DNA from: an uncultured Akkermansia sp.
Lineage (GTDB): Bacteria > Verrucomicrobiota > Verrucomicrobiia > Verrucomicrobiales > Akkermansiaceae
Assembly (NCBI GenBank): GCA_900548895.1
Contig: URLZ01000025.1
Coordinates: 1 to 36,056, forward strand
DNA length: 36,056 bases
Direction: 5' to 3'
Below, one piece after another: positions 8,248 to 16,197 of this stretch. The notes under the pieces are model-generated. The model worked only from the letters and a program-made list of their open reading frames with translations. It was not told the DNA's origin and did no database searches. The number at the start of each line of letters is the position of its first letter. The stretch's first letter is position 1. The position numbers and the translations under genes are program-made.

Positions 8248-8880
8248 ATGAAACAACTCCGACTCGTCATTTCATCTCTCCTGGCAGCTCCCCTGTTCTT
8301 CAGCTGCTCCTCCACCGAGCAGGTGGCCGCCGATGCCCTTGTGTACTACAACGCCAAGCAGTATGCCGAGGCCCTGCCTCTGCTGCGCGAGGCCGCAGAA
8401 GACGGCGATGCCGCCAGCCAGCTCCTGCTGGCCCGCTGCTACGACTTCAGCTACGGCGTCTCGCAGAACATGACGGAGGCTGCCAAGTGGTACCGCAAGG
8501 CCGCCGAGCAGGGCAACAGCGATGCTCAGGACAACCTCGGTACCTGTTACATTACCGGGCAGGGCGTCCCGCGCAATGAGCAGCAGGCCGCCCTGTGGTA
8601 CAAAAAAGCTGCCTCGCAGGACAACGCCTACGCCCTCAACAACCTCGGTCTCTGCTACCGCAACGGTCAGGGTGTGCAGAAGGACGACGTGAGCGCCTTC
8701 CGCTGCTTCCAGCGCGCCGCTCAGCTCAACAACCGCAGCGGTCAGTACAACCTCGGCCGCTGCTATTACCTCGGCCTCGGCGTGCCGCGCGACGAGCAGG
8801 CTGCGCGCTTCTGGATCTCCAAGGCCGCGGCAGCCGGGCACGCCGATGCCCGCGCCTTCATGGCCGATCATCAGTGGTGA
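8248..8880 (+). CDS. Sel1-repeat lipoprotein
   Basis: 210 residues: a signal peptide (MKQLRLVISS, hydrophobic run) ending at a Cys at 20 in the context LFFSC, an atypical but plausible lipobox, followed by a stack of four to five Sel1-like repeats of about 36 residues. The repeat core is recognisable as A..NLG.CY..GQGV..(D/E)...A..WY.KAA.QG. Sel1/TPR-like solenoids bind other proteins and often act in envelope signalling or assembly. The ATG at 8248 starts the signal peptide; a longer in-frame extension overlaps trxB and is rejected. It follows trxB by 151 bp without a clear promoter of its own. Confidence 0.85.
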   Translation: MKQLRLVISSLLAAPLFFSCSSTEQVAADALVYYNAKQYAEALPLLREAAEDGDAASQLLLARCYDFSYGVSQNMTEAAKWYRKAAEQGNSDAQDNLGTCYITGQGVPRNEQQAALWYKKAASQDNAYALNNLGLCYRNGQGVQKDDVSAFRCFQRAAQLNNRSGQYNLGRCYYLGLGVPRDEQAARFWISKAAAAGHADARAFMADHQW

Positions 8881-9291
8881 GCCCTGAATGCCGGGGCGCG
8901 GGGCAGGGGCTCCCGCTTCCGTGGAGCTCCGCCCGCTGCTCCTCCTGCCGAGCTGCGGCGTTTCCGCAGCTCGGTGGCTCTGAGCCCCGCTGCTTCTGAG
9001 CCCCGCTGCGGATGTGCACCGAAGCCTCCGCGAGCGGCGGTGTAGCCTCGGCGCTCCTGTCTCAGCCTCCGTCATTACCTTTTCCCCCGACCCGACGCTG
9101 CCTCGGCGCATCGGGGCGGGTGCTTTCGTTGCTCCTTGCGGACATCTTCTCGGCGTCCCGTTGCTGCACCCTTGGCGTCGCCTTGTCGCCCCCTTTGGTC
9201 ACCCCTTTGGCTGTCCCCCTCACCGGGCGAGAGTGAACGCCCCCGGCGGAACTGTCGCGAAAAAAGACTTCCGCAGCTGCCCGCCGTGGTG
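8881..9291. other. Intergenic region with hairpin and short tandem repeats
   Basis: No credible gene. It holds a strong inverted repeat (8948-8974), a 16 bp sequence repeated twice in tandem (8979-9010, unit TCTGAGCCCCGCTGCT) and a degenerate 11-12 bp repeat around CCCTTTGG (about 9168-9214). The -10 box of the MFS gene follows directly. Short frames here have no family features. Confidence 0.6.
8948..8974 (+). terminator. Probable terminator hairpin after the Sel1 gene
   Basis: Perfect 11 bp inverted repeat CCGAGCTGCGG / CCGCAGCTCGG with a 5 nt loop, 67 bp after the stop codon. No T tract follows, so it may be a Rho-assisted terminator or an mRNA 3'-end stabiliser. Confidence 0.5.
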
Positions 9292-9297
9292 TAGAAT
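9292..9297 (+). promoter_or_regulatory. -10 box of the MFS gene; leaderless
   Basis: TAGAAT at 9292-9297, with the ATG 8 nt later at 9306. The matching -35 at 17 bp is only TTCCGC (9269-9274), so the promoter call rests mainly on the -10 box and on the same spacing seen at other genes here. Confidence 0.5.
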
Positions 9298-9305
9298 CCG
9301 CCCGT

Positions 9306-10571
9306 ATGGAGAGCGAATCGACGGAAAAACACTCCTGGCGTGCCTTCTGGAGTCTCGTGGTCATTCAGTCCATGAACTCCCTGAATGAGAAAACCGTGCA
9401 GTTTCTGCTCATCGCCTTGGGTATCTGGATGTCCGTGCGCCTGCAATACCCGCTTTCGCTGCTCTGCGTGCTGCCCTTCGTCCTCTTCTCGCCGCTGGGC
9501 GGCTGGCTCGCGGATCGCTACAGCCGCACGCGCATTCTGCAGAGCATGGTGCTCCTGCAGGTCTTCGTGCTCATCACCATGACGGTCGGGCTCTTCCTGC
9601 AAAACCTCACGCTGACCGTCATCGGCTTCGGGGGCTTCTGCGTGCAGGCCATGTTCTTCAGCCCCGCCAAAAAGGGTTTGGTCAAAGACATGGTCGGCTC
9701 GCAGCACATCGGCATGGCCAGCGGTATCCTCGAAATCAGCTCGATGATGGCGCTGCTCATCGGCCAGATCGGTGCGCTGTGGATGGTCTACACCCTGCTG
9801 CGCCACTGGGGCAGCGAGGCCGGTTGGCAGGCCGCCGCCTGGCCCTGCGCCGGCTGCATGCTCGCGGCCGTTCTCGTCTTTCTGCTCAGCCTCACCATCC
9901 CGAATTACCCGCCCACCGGGAAGCGCCCCTTCCGCCTGAGCATCTGCGTGGAGCATTTTACTCAGCTTCGAATGCTCTGGCGCAACAAGGTGCTGCGGTG
10001 CAGCGAAGTGGGCATCGGCTACTTCTGGTTCATCGCCGGGGTGATGATGCTCATCGTGCTCCAGATGGCGGAAGAGGCTCACCCCACCACTGGGGAGGGC
10101 GACTTCATGCAGGTGCTCGGCCAGCAGAAGGACTCGGCCCTGCTCTTCGCCTGGCTGAGCGGCGGCTCCATTCTCGGCGGCGTGCTCGCCTCCCTCATCT
10201 GCCTGAAGCGTATCCACACTTGGATTGCCCAGGTCGGCGGCGTCGGCATGACGCTCGGCTGCGTGCTGCTGGCCGTGCAGCCCTACGGCTCCCCGCTCTT
10301 TTTGCCCACCCTGGCCCTGACGGGCTTCATGGCGGCGGGCTACCTCGTGCCGCTCAATGCTCTGCTTCAGGACCGCGCCGACAACGACAAGCGCGGTGAC
10401 GTCATCGCTGCCGGCAACCTCGTCGACTGCTTCCTCGGCATCATGGCCGTGCTCGTGCAGCAGGCCATGAGCAATGCCGGACTGAGCGCCGCCTGGCAGT
10501 GCGGCATCATGGCCGTCCTCAGTGCCGCCGTGGCCCTCTTCATCATCCGCACCATGCGGCGGCTGGCCTGA
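9306..10571 (+). CDS. MFS transporter, LplT-like (lysophospholipid transporter family)
   Basis: A 421-residue major facilitator protein with about 12 hydrophobic helices. The loop 2-3 motif appears as GGWLADRYSRTRIL, and FFSPAKKGLVKDMV in the next segment closely resembles the FSPAK signature of LplT proteins, which flip lysophospholipids across the inner membrane for re-acylation. No acyltransferase domain (Aas/PlsC) is fused or adjacent, so the substrate is inferred from that motif only; a different lipid or drug is possible. The start at 9306 matches a -10 box 8 nt upstream and gives a normal cytoplasmic N-terminus (MESESTEKHSW). Confidence 0.8.
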   Translation: MESESTEKHSWRAFWSLVVIQSMNSLNEKTVQFLLIALGIWMSVRLQYPLSLLCVLPFVLFSPLGGWLADRYSRTRILQSMVLLQVFVLITMTVGLFLQNLTLTVIGFGGFCVQAMFFSPAKKGLVKDMVGSQHIGMASGILEISSMMALLIGQIGALWMVYTLLRHWGSEAGWQAAAWPCAGCMLAAVLVFLLSLTIPNYPPTGKRPFRLSICVEHFTQLRMLWRNKVLRCSEVGIGYFWFIAGVMMLIVLQMAEEAHPTTGEGDFMQVLGQQKDSALLFAWLSGGSILGGVLASLICLKRIHTWIAQVGGVGMTLGCVLLAVQPYGSPLFLPTLALTGFMAAGYLVPLNALLQDRADNDKRGDVIAAGNLVDCFLGIMAVLVQQAMSNAGLSAAWQCGIMAVLSAAVALFIIRTMRRLA

Positions 10572-10607
10572 AGCTCGCTCCTGCCGGATTCGCGCTCCGT
10601 TTCGACA

Positions 10608-10633
10608 TCCCCCTGAACGGCTCGGTGGGGGGA
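10608..10633 (+). terminator. Possible terminator hairpin after the MFS gene
   Basis: TCCCCC and GGGGGA separated by 14 nt form a short GC stem 36 bp after the stop codon. There is no T tract, so the call is weak. Confidence 0.3.
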
Positions 10634-10676
10634 CTTCATAAGCGCAGAAAATCAATCCCCATGCCGCGAATACGGC

Positions 10677-10705
10677 TTGCCAGCCCGCTCGCTGTCTGCT
10701 AGAAT
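10677..10705 (+). promoter_or_regulatory. Promoter of the TolC-like lipoprotein gene
   Basis: TTGCCA (10677-10682), 17 bp spacer, TAGAAT (10700-10705). Predicted start about 10712, giving a leader of about 16 nt before the ATG at 10728. Confidence 0.7.
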
Positions 10706-10727
10706 GAGCCCCGCCGATGCTCCACCG

Positions 10728-12014
10728 ATGAAGACGCTGCCCCTCACCCTCCTCGTTCTGCCGCTGCTTGCGGGGTGCAGCCTCCATCAGCGCCTCGATA
10801 ACATCTCCTCGGCCCTCGATGCTCAGTATCACAGCCTCGACGTCTGGGAAGAGTTGCCCGTGCGCACCATCACTTGGAATCAGGCGGTGGACATGATGAC
10901 GCGCAACAACCTCGATATTCTGCGCCTCGATCAGCGCATCGCCAGCGCCGAGCGTGAAGAGATCAGCGTTTACACGGATCTGATTCCGGGCGTCTCCTAC
11001 TACGGCTACCTCACCGCGGCCATCAAGGATCTCGCCAGCTCGGAGAGCTTGGATGACTTCCAGCAGAACATCAACGTCACCTTCAACCTGCCCTCGCTCA
11101 CCCGCGTTGGCTACGACGTCTACGCCTCCAAGGCATCCACCTATGCGGCCATCAAGGCTCGCGAGGGAAAGATTCGTGAAAACGTCTCCGCGCTCTATCT
11201 GGCCATCCGACAGCGCGAGGTGGCTCAGCGTACGGCGGCTCTGGACAAGGAGACGCCCGACCGCAAGGACGAGGCGCTGCAACAGGCTCAGGCCGGCGAG
11301 GCCGACGCCGAATACTGGAACAAAGTCTCCTCCCTCCTCGGCAACCGCGATGCCCGCTGGGAGATTCTGCCCTCATCCGTCCCGAAGCTGCGCTGGGAGG
11401 ACTACCGCGATCGTCTGGAGACGCTCGACCCCCTCGTCGCCACGAAGTGGGCGCTTGAACTGGAGAAGTCCCGCCTCGGCATTTACGGGGTGGCGCTTCA
11501 GCTCATGCCCACCATCAACACCTCGCTCTACAGCCCCTCGCTCTTCTCCTCCACCGGCGGCACCTACTCCGGCACCTTCCTGAGCGGTGAGGATACGCGC
11601 CTCAACCTCAGCCTCAGCTACTCGCTGGACACCAAGCTCACGCAGTGGAATCGCTATCAGGACAGCAAGGCCGAGTACGAGCGCACCAAGAAAACCGTCT
11701 CCTTTGAGATGATGGACCGCAAGGTCAAGCTGGCCAAACTGCGCCGCAGCGTCGATGAATACTTCCACTGGCGCAGCTATATGGAGAAGCGCATCGCCTT
11801 CCTCCGCAGCCAAGAGGCGAATGCCGGCACCGACTACATCGAGCGCGAGCGCACCCTTCGCGAGATGCAGCGCGAACTGCTCACGCAGGAGGCCGCCTCG
11901 CTGGAATCCGAGGCTGCCATCATTCTGGAGTACGGCCTGCCGCCCTTTACCACGCCGCCCGCCAAGTCCTCAAAGACCACAAAGCCAGCTCAAGCCTCGC
12001 GAACGGCGCGCTGA
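10728..12014 (+). CDS. TolC-like outer-membrane efflux lipoprotein
   Basis: 428 residues with a canonical lipobox (LLAGC, Cys 17). The body has the outer-membrane-factor pattern: ITWNQAVDMMTRNNLDILRLDQRI near the N-terminus, long amphipathic helices rich in Ala, Gln, Glu and Arg, two beta-like stretches (around FQQNINVTFNLPSLTRVGYDVYASKA and LNLSLSYSLDTK), and a repeat of the helical pattern in the second half. These proteins form the outer-membrane exit duct of tripartite pumps or type I secretion systems. No membrane-fusion protein or RND pump is beside it, and the upstream MFS gene has its own promoter. The start at 10728 begins the signal peptide; earlier in-frame starts lie inside the promoter. 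Confidence 0.85.
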   Translation: MKTLPLTLLVLPLLAGCSLHQRLDNISSALDAQYHSLDVWEELPVRTITWNQAVDMMTRNNLDILRLDQRIASAEREEISVYTDLIPGVSYYGYLTAAIKDLASSESLDDFQQNINVTFNLPSLTRVGYDVYASKASTYAAIKAREGKIRENVSALYLAIRQREVAQRTAALDKETPDRKDEALQQAQAGEADAEYWNKVSSLLGNRDARWEILPSSVPKLRWEDYRDRLETLDPLVATKWALELEKSRLGIYGVALQLMPTINTSLYSPSLFSSTGGTYSGTFLSGEDTRLNLSLSYSLDTKLTQWNRYQDSKAEYERTKKTVSFEMMDRKVKLAKLRRSVDEYFHWRSYMEKRIAFLRSQEANAGTDYIERERTLREMQRELLTQEAASLESEAAIILEYGLPPFTTPPAKSSKTTKPAQASRTAR

Positions 12015-12313
12015 GGCTGCCGTCGCCTGAGATCGGCCTGCGTGCTGCCTCCATGGCCGGGTAGGGCAGGGGGGCTCCCTGTTGAGAGGGCGTCTTCCGC
12101 AGGTATTCCTCATGTCGCCTGGTTCAGCCCGCGAGTCGGATTCAAATCAACCGACGCGGGTTGGGCGCTGAGCCGACCGGATGGCAATTTCAAACCGGGC
12201 CGGGAAGCCTGAGCCGCATTCCCTGCTGTCTATGTCGGCAGCCCGGGCGACACACGCAGCGACTCGGGGAAGGCAGGCTCTCTGGGGAGCAGTCACCCCG
12301 GGATGGTACCCAT
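12015..12313. other. Convergent intergenic region with bulged hairpin
   Basis: Spacer between the convergent tolC-like and coiled-coil genes. At 12128-12160 CCCGC-GA-GTCGG can pair with CCGACGCGGG (10 bp with a 2-nt bulge, 11 nt loop GATTCAAATCAA-like), a possible two-way transcription stop without a T tract. I see no gene in it. Confidence 0.4.
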
Positions 12314-13222
12314 TCAGAGGCAGCAGCGCTCGCAGTCGCGCAGCAGCACCTCCATCACCGGAACGTCGTAATAGCCGCAGTCCTTCAGGCGGGCGGCTTG
12401 GCGACGCAGCTCCCCCTGCAAGCGGCGCAGGCGCTGCATGGACTCACGCACCTCCTCGCCGCGGGACGCCGCGATCGCTCCGGCCTGCGCATCGATCCGG
12501 CGCCGCAAATTCTCCAAGCGCGTCACCGCCGGAGAGAGCCCCTGAACCGCCGCTTGGGCGCTCGGCTTGTCCTGCACCTTGCGCACGAGATAGAGCACAT
12601 CCTCCAAGCGATCACCCATCTCCTCCAGCAGCTCCGCCTGTTGGGACAGCGCTGTCTCGCTCCCCACGGCATCCGAGCCGAAATCCAAAACCTTGTACTT
12701 GGCGAACACCTTCAACAGGCGATCGGATCCGTAGGCGTTCACCTCCGTAATGCGCGCCACCAGCGCCATGTAGTTCTGTGAAATGCGCACCAGATCGCTC
12801 AGTTGGTGCGACATGCGCTGCGCCTGATCCGCATTGGCCGGCGGCAGATCCTCCAGCGAGCGGAGCAGCGTCAGCATCTGCTCCATACTCACGTTGAGCT
12901 GATCCGCCGCCCGATCTGCCGAGGCGAGATCCGTCACCGCCCTGAGCTGGCTGTCAATTAGACGGGCTTGGTCGAGCAGGCGATTGCAGAGCGCCTCCAG
13001 CGCAGCTCCGCTCTCAGACGCGACGGGATCCTGCTTGCTCTTCGACGCTGGCAGGCGCGTTTTGGAGGCCGACGCCGCGGCCTTCGGTGCTGAGATCGAC
13101 GCTGAGATCGACGCCGCGGACTCCGTCACCGCGAAGGCATGCGACGACGCGCCCGAAGACCCCATCGGCCCTTCGATCGGCAACGCTTGCAACGCGACAC
13201 TGACCCACAGCACACTCACCAT
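12314..13222 (-). CDS. Exported coiled-coil protein with Cys-rich C-terminus, unknown function
   Basis: About 302 residues. An N-terminal hydrophobic stretch (MVSVLWVSVALQALPIEG) looks like a signal peptide. It is followed by a Ser/Ala/Lys-rich segment containing an ISAS repeat from a duplicated 12 bp sequence, then long heptad-like helices to the end. The C-terminus is CGYYDVPV ... DCERCCL, four Cys in the last 22 residues, unusual for a high-GC periplasmic helical protein. The upstream in-frame ATG at 13234 overlaps the -10 box TAGAAT, so the ATG at 13222, 10 nt after the box, is preferred. No family recognised. It is divergent from tyrS. Confidence 0.65.
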   Translation of the reverse strand: MVSVLWVSVALQALPIEGPMGSSGASSHAFAVTESAASISASISAPKAAASASKTRLPASKSKQDPVASESGAALEALCNRLLDQARLIDSQLRAVTDLASADRAADQLNVSMEQMLTLLRSLEDLPPANADQAQRMSHQLSDLVRISQNYMALVARITEVNAYGSDRLLKVFAKYKVLDFGSDAVGSETALSQQAELLEEMGDRLEDVLYLVRKVQDKPSAQAAVQGLSPAVTRLENLRRRIDAQAGAIAASRGEEVRESMQRLRRLQGELRRQAARLKDCGYYDVPVMEVLLRDCERCCL

Positions 13223-13232
13223 ACCCTTCGTC

Positions 13233-13262
13233 ATTCTACCGCCGGGGCCCCCTGCCTGTCAA
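13233..13262 (-). promoter_or_regulatory. Promoter of the coiled-coil protein gene
   Basis: Minus strand TTGACA (13262-13257), 18 bp spacer, TAGAAT (13238-13233). It decides the start codon: the first in-frame ATG lies inside the -10 box, the second follows it by 10 nt. Confidence 0.7.
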
Positions 13263-13426
13263 GGCTGCATGACGTCAAAAAGCGCTCGATCCCGAGGGCC
13301 GCGGCGCCTCCCTCATCCCCGCTATCCGGCGGCCACCGCACTGCCGCGCTCGCATGACTCTCTCCGAGGGCGCGGCCGCCTGCCGTCTGACGTGAGACGG
13401 AGCGGGGCAAAGCCCGGAGCCGCGCA

Positions 13427-13455
13427 TTGACAAGAAAGCGGCTGCGTGCTATCAT
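13427..13455 (+). promoter_or_regulatory. Promoter of tyrS
   Basis: TTGACA (13427-13432), 17 bp spacer, TATCAT (13450-13455), the closest match to the sigma-70 consensus in the window. The leader to the ATG at 13484 is about 22 nt, too short for a T-box. Confidence 0.85.
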
Positions 13456-13483
13456 GCGCCCTCCTCAGGCACTCCTCAGGCAT

Positions 13484-14707
13484 ATGACATTTTACGAAGA
13501 ACTGGAATGGCGAGGGCTGGTCAATCAAATCTCCAGCCCCGAACTCATCGACAAGCTCAACAAGGGCGGGCTCACCTTCTACATCGGCACGGATCCCACT
13601 GCCGACAGCCTGCACCTCGGGCACTACTCCAGCTTCCTCATCACCCGCCGCATGCAAGCCGCCGGGCACCACCCCATCCTGCTCGTCGGCCTCGCCACCG
13701 GCCTCATCGGCGACCCCCGCGGCACCGTCGAGCGCGAGATTCAGCAAAAGGACGTCGTCTTCCGCAACTATGAGAGCCTCAAGGCTCAGGTCGAAAAACT
13801 CTTTGGTTTTGAAGTCGTCAACAACTACGACTGGATCAACGAGATGAACGTCATCGACTTCTTCCGCAACTACGGTAAGTTCATCAACGTCGGCTACATG
13901 CTCACCAAGGACCACGTGCGCCGCCAGATGGAGAACGGCATCTCCTACGCCGAGTTCTCCTACATGCTCATTCAGGCCATCGACTTCAAACACCTGCACG
14001 AGACGCGCGGCGTCGACCTCCAAGTCGCCGGCAGCGACCAGTGGGGCAACATCACTACCGGCATCGAGCTCATCCGCAAAACCACCGGCGAAGAGGTCTA
14101 CGGCTTCACCATGCCCCTCGTCACGGACTCGCAGGGCAACAAGTTCGGCAAGAGCGAAGGCAACGCCCTCTGGCTCGATAAAAACCGCACCTCGCCCTAC
14201 GAGCTCTACCAGTTCCTGATCAACACTGAGGACGCCTGCGTCATCTCCTACCTCAAGCGCCTCACCTTCCTCACCCCCGAGCAGATCATGGCCATCGAGG
14301 CCGAGCACAGCGCCCACCCGGAGCAGCGCCTCGCGCAGAAGGCCCTCGCCCGTGAGATCATCACGGACCTGCACGGCGAGGAAGAGTATCGGCACGCCGT
14401 CGACATCAGCGAAAAACTCTTCGCCGGCGATTTCGCCTCCCTCAGCCTGCGCGACATCCGCGCCGGCATGAAAAACGTCCCCCGCGTCACCCTCACCCCG
14501 GGCGATCTCGTCGAGGTGCTGGTGAGCAGCAAGGTGTGCAGCTCCAAGCGCGAGGCTCGCGAGTTCATCGCCAACGGAGCCATCTCCCTCAACGGCAACG
14601 TCGTGAAAGATCCCGCCTACTACGTCAACCCGGAAATGGCGCTGGAAGGCGAGGTCGTCATCATCCGCCGCGGCAAAAAGAAGTTCTTCATGGGCGAATT
14701 CGCCTGA
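13484..14707 (+). CDS. tyrS: Tyrosyl-tRNA synthetase
   Basis: 407 residues; a class I synthetase that charges tRNA-Tyr. The HIGH-like motif is HLGH (in DSLHLGHYSS), the second signature is KFGKS (NKFGKSEGNALWL), and a C-terminal S4 RNA-binding domain covers about the last 65 residues (VSSKVCSSKREAREFIANGA, then SLNGN). Length and order are those of the bacterial TyrS family. The start at 13484 is chosen because earlier in-frame candidates lie within the promoter. Confidence 0.97.
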   Translation: MTFYEELEWRGLVNQISSPELIDKLNKGGLTFYIGTDPTADSLHLGHYSSFLITRRMQAAGHHPILLVGLATGLIGDPRGTVEREIQQKDVVFRNYESLKAQVEKLFGFEVVNNYDWINEMNVIDFFRNYGKFINVGYMLTKDHVRRQMENGISYAEFSYMLIQAIDFKHLHETRGVDLQVAGSDQWGNITTGIELIRKTTGEEVYGFTMPLVTDSQGNKFGKSEGNALWLDKNRTSPYELYQFLINTEDACVISYLKRLTFLTPEQIMAIEAEHSAHPEQRLAQKALAREIITDLHGEEEYRHAVDISEKLFAGDFASLSLRDIRAGMKNVPRVTLTPGDLVEVLVSSKVCSSKREAREFIANGAISLNGNVVKDPAYYVNPEMALEGEVVIIRRGKKKFFMGEFA

Positions 14708-14790
14708 GTCCTCAGTCCCCCGCGGAACCTCCCACCTCCTCCCCCTTCCGCCCGCACCCGCTTATGCTGCCCGTGAGCTTTCAGCCCGCC

Positions 14791-15876
14791 ATGTCCCGTT
14801 GCCGAACCTTGACGCTGGCCCTCTGCGCCTTCGCCCTCTGCGCCTTCGCCCTCTGCGCCTTCGCCCTCGGCGGCAGCGCAGCGGCGGGTGACGCTCTCCC
14901 CGGTGCTCCGGGAGAGCCCGCTGAGGCGGCCTCCTCGGCGGCGACCGAGCAGCCGGAGTCGTCGGCGAAACCGGGGAATCAGGTGGAGCTGGGGAATCAG
15001 GAAGAGCCGGGAGCGCAGGGGGAGCCGGAGAAGGGCGCAGGGAAGGGCGCTGTTGCGGTGCGCTTCGGCGAAAAACTCCGCGACCGCGCCTCGCTCATCC
15101 ACCCCGTTCCCCATCTCGCTCTGCCGCAGCAGCACTCTGCGGCGGCCGTGGAGCGCCGAGCCTGCGCGCTCTCCGCCGCAGCCTTCGAGCGTCGGCAGGT
15201 CACCCTGAGCGTCCTCGGCGAGCTCTACAGCCTCTCGCGTCGGAATCGCCACCGCCGCAGCCCCGAGATATGGGGCGTCTGCGCTGAGTCTGCCGAGATC
15301 CTCCATTGCCCGGACTCCATCACCGCCACCCTGCGGCGGCTGGCGGACCCGGAACTTCCCTCGCATCTCCACCGACGCCTGTTGCAGCAGCTGGATCGCG
15401 CCTGCGAACGCGAGCGCCTCAACGCTCTGGCCCTGCGCCAGTACATCGAGCTGCTCCCCGAGGAGTATCTCGACCTCCCGGAAACCATCGATCTGCTCCC
15501 CCTCGGCGCGCTCTTCCTGCGCACCGAGCTGCCCGTGGACGGCAGGCCGCTGAGCCCCGATCGACCCTCGCTGCCCACGGCTGACGACCTCTGCGCCGCG
15601 GCGCAGCAGGCTCTCGGCGCCCTGAAGCACGCGGACGATCGCGACAGCGCTGACGCCGCAGCACGTGCCCTGATGCCGCTGCTGCTCCTGCGAGCCTCCC
15701 TGCCGCAGGGAGCCGAAGGCGAGCCCCGCTGCTCTGCCCCTGCTGAAATCGCCGCCTTCAGACAAGCGGAAAACCTCACGCGCGAACTGCGCCGCCTCCT
15801 GCACCGAGCCGCCGGACAACAGTACTTCGGCTCGCCGTCCCTCGCCGCTGCCTCCTGCCTGCTCGACGTCCTCTGA
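14791..15876 (+). CDS. Exported protein with repeat-containing signal peptide, unknown function
   Basis: 361 residues from this start. The signal peptide hydrophobic core is built from a 15 bp tandem repeat (14821-14865) encoding LCAFA three times, with a likely cleavage after GGSAAA. Then comes a Glu/Pro/Gln/Gly-rich stretch with NQ-E-G repeats (about residues 35-80), then a helical domain rich in Leu, Ala and Arg. No domain recognised. An in-frame ATG at 14764 would add nine residues; 14791 gives the more typical basic n-region (MSRCR). It lies downstream of tyrS with no convincing promoter, so it may be read from the tyrS transcript. Confidence 0.65.
   Translation: MSRCRTLTLALCAFALCAFALCAFALGGSAAAGDALPGAPGEPAEAASSAATEQPESSAKPGNQVELGNQEEPGAQGEPEKGAGKGAVAVRFGEKLRDRASLIHPVPHLALPQQHSAAAVERRACALSAAAFERRQVTLSVLGELYSLSRRNRHRRSPEIWGVCAESAEILHCPDSITATLRRLADPELPSHLHRRLLQQLDRACERERLNALALRQYIELLPEEYLDLPETIDLLPLGALFLRTELPVDGRPLSPDRPSLPTADDLCAAAQQALGALKHADDRDSADAAARALMPLLLLRASLPQGAEGEPRCSAPAEIAAFRQAENLTRELRRLLHRAAGQQYFGSPSLAAASCLLDVL
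14821..14865 (+). repeat. 15 bp tandem repeat, three perfect copies, inside a signal peptide
   Basis: The unit CTCTGCGCCTTCGCC occurs three times without a mismatch and encodes Leu-Cys-Ala-Phe-Ala each time. Copy changes keep the frame. Confidence 0.95.
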
Positions 15877-16153
15877 GCCCCCGCGCCGCGCGGTTCGCCC
15901 CGCCTCTCCCTCAGGGCCTCCCTCAGCGTTCCGCGAGCTTGATTTGAGGCGCTTCACGCGGCTTTCCCTGAATCCTCCCGAGCGCAGCCCGGCTCTTAGC
16001 CTTGGCCGTTTCCTTTCAGGGCCCCATCTGATGCTCGGGCAGGGGCTACCTCTGGATCCATCCGAGACTCGATTTCGGACTTTTCCCGAAGGGCGGACTT
16101 CGCCGCACGGCGCGCGCGGGACTCGCCGCGGCAAGGCGGCCCTCGCTTTAAGG
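15877..16153. other. Intergenic region, no gene seen
   Basis: Spacer between the exported protein and the next promoter. A CTCCCTCAG sequence is repeated (near 15905-15925). I see no convincing terminator with a T tract, and the short frame running through to 16246 contains the next promoter and has no protein features. Confidence 0.5.
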
Positions 16154-16182
16154 TTGCAATCCCTCGGGGCTGCTGCTATAAT
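16154..16182 (+). promoter_or_regulatory. Promoter of the discoidin-like/icd/menG unit
   Basis: TTGCAA (16154-16159), 17 bp spacer, TATAAT (16177-16182, perfect -10). The ATG is at 16198, so the leader is about 8-9 nt. Confidence 0.85.
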
Positions 16183-16197
16183 GCGCGCAACATCAGC

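Noticed and set aside
9014..9388. 124-residue reading frame before and into the MFS gene
   Set aside because: Overlaps the start of a well-supported transporter in another frame and covers its -10 box.
9075..11282. 735-residue reading frame antisense to the MFS and TolC-like genes
   Set aside because: Spans two real genes and a promoter; low-complexity Glu/His/Gly composition.
12128..12165. tRNA-like fragment (GGATTCAAATC resembles a T-loop)
   Set aside because: The flanking bases do not form a 5 bp T-stem with a 7 nt loop and no acceptor, D or anticodon arms were found; a bulged hairpin explains the symmetry.
13434..13483. T-box leader for tyrS
   Set aside because: The predicted leader is only about 22 nt, far too short for a T-box.
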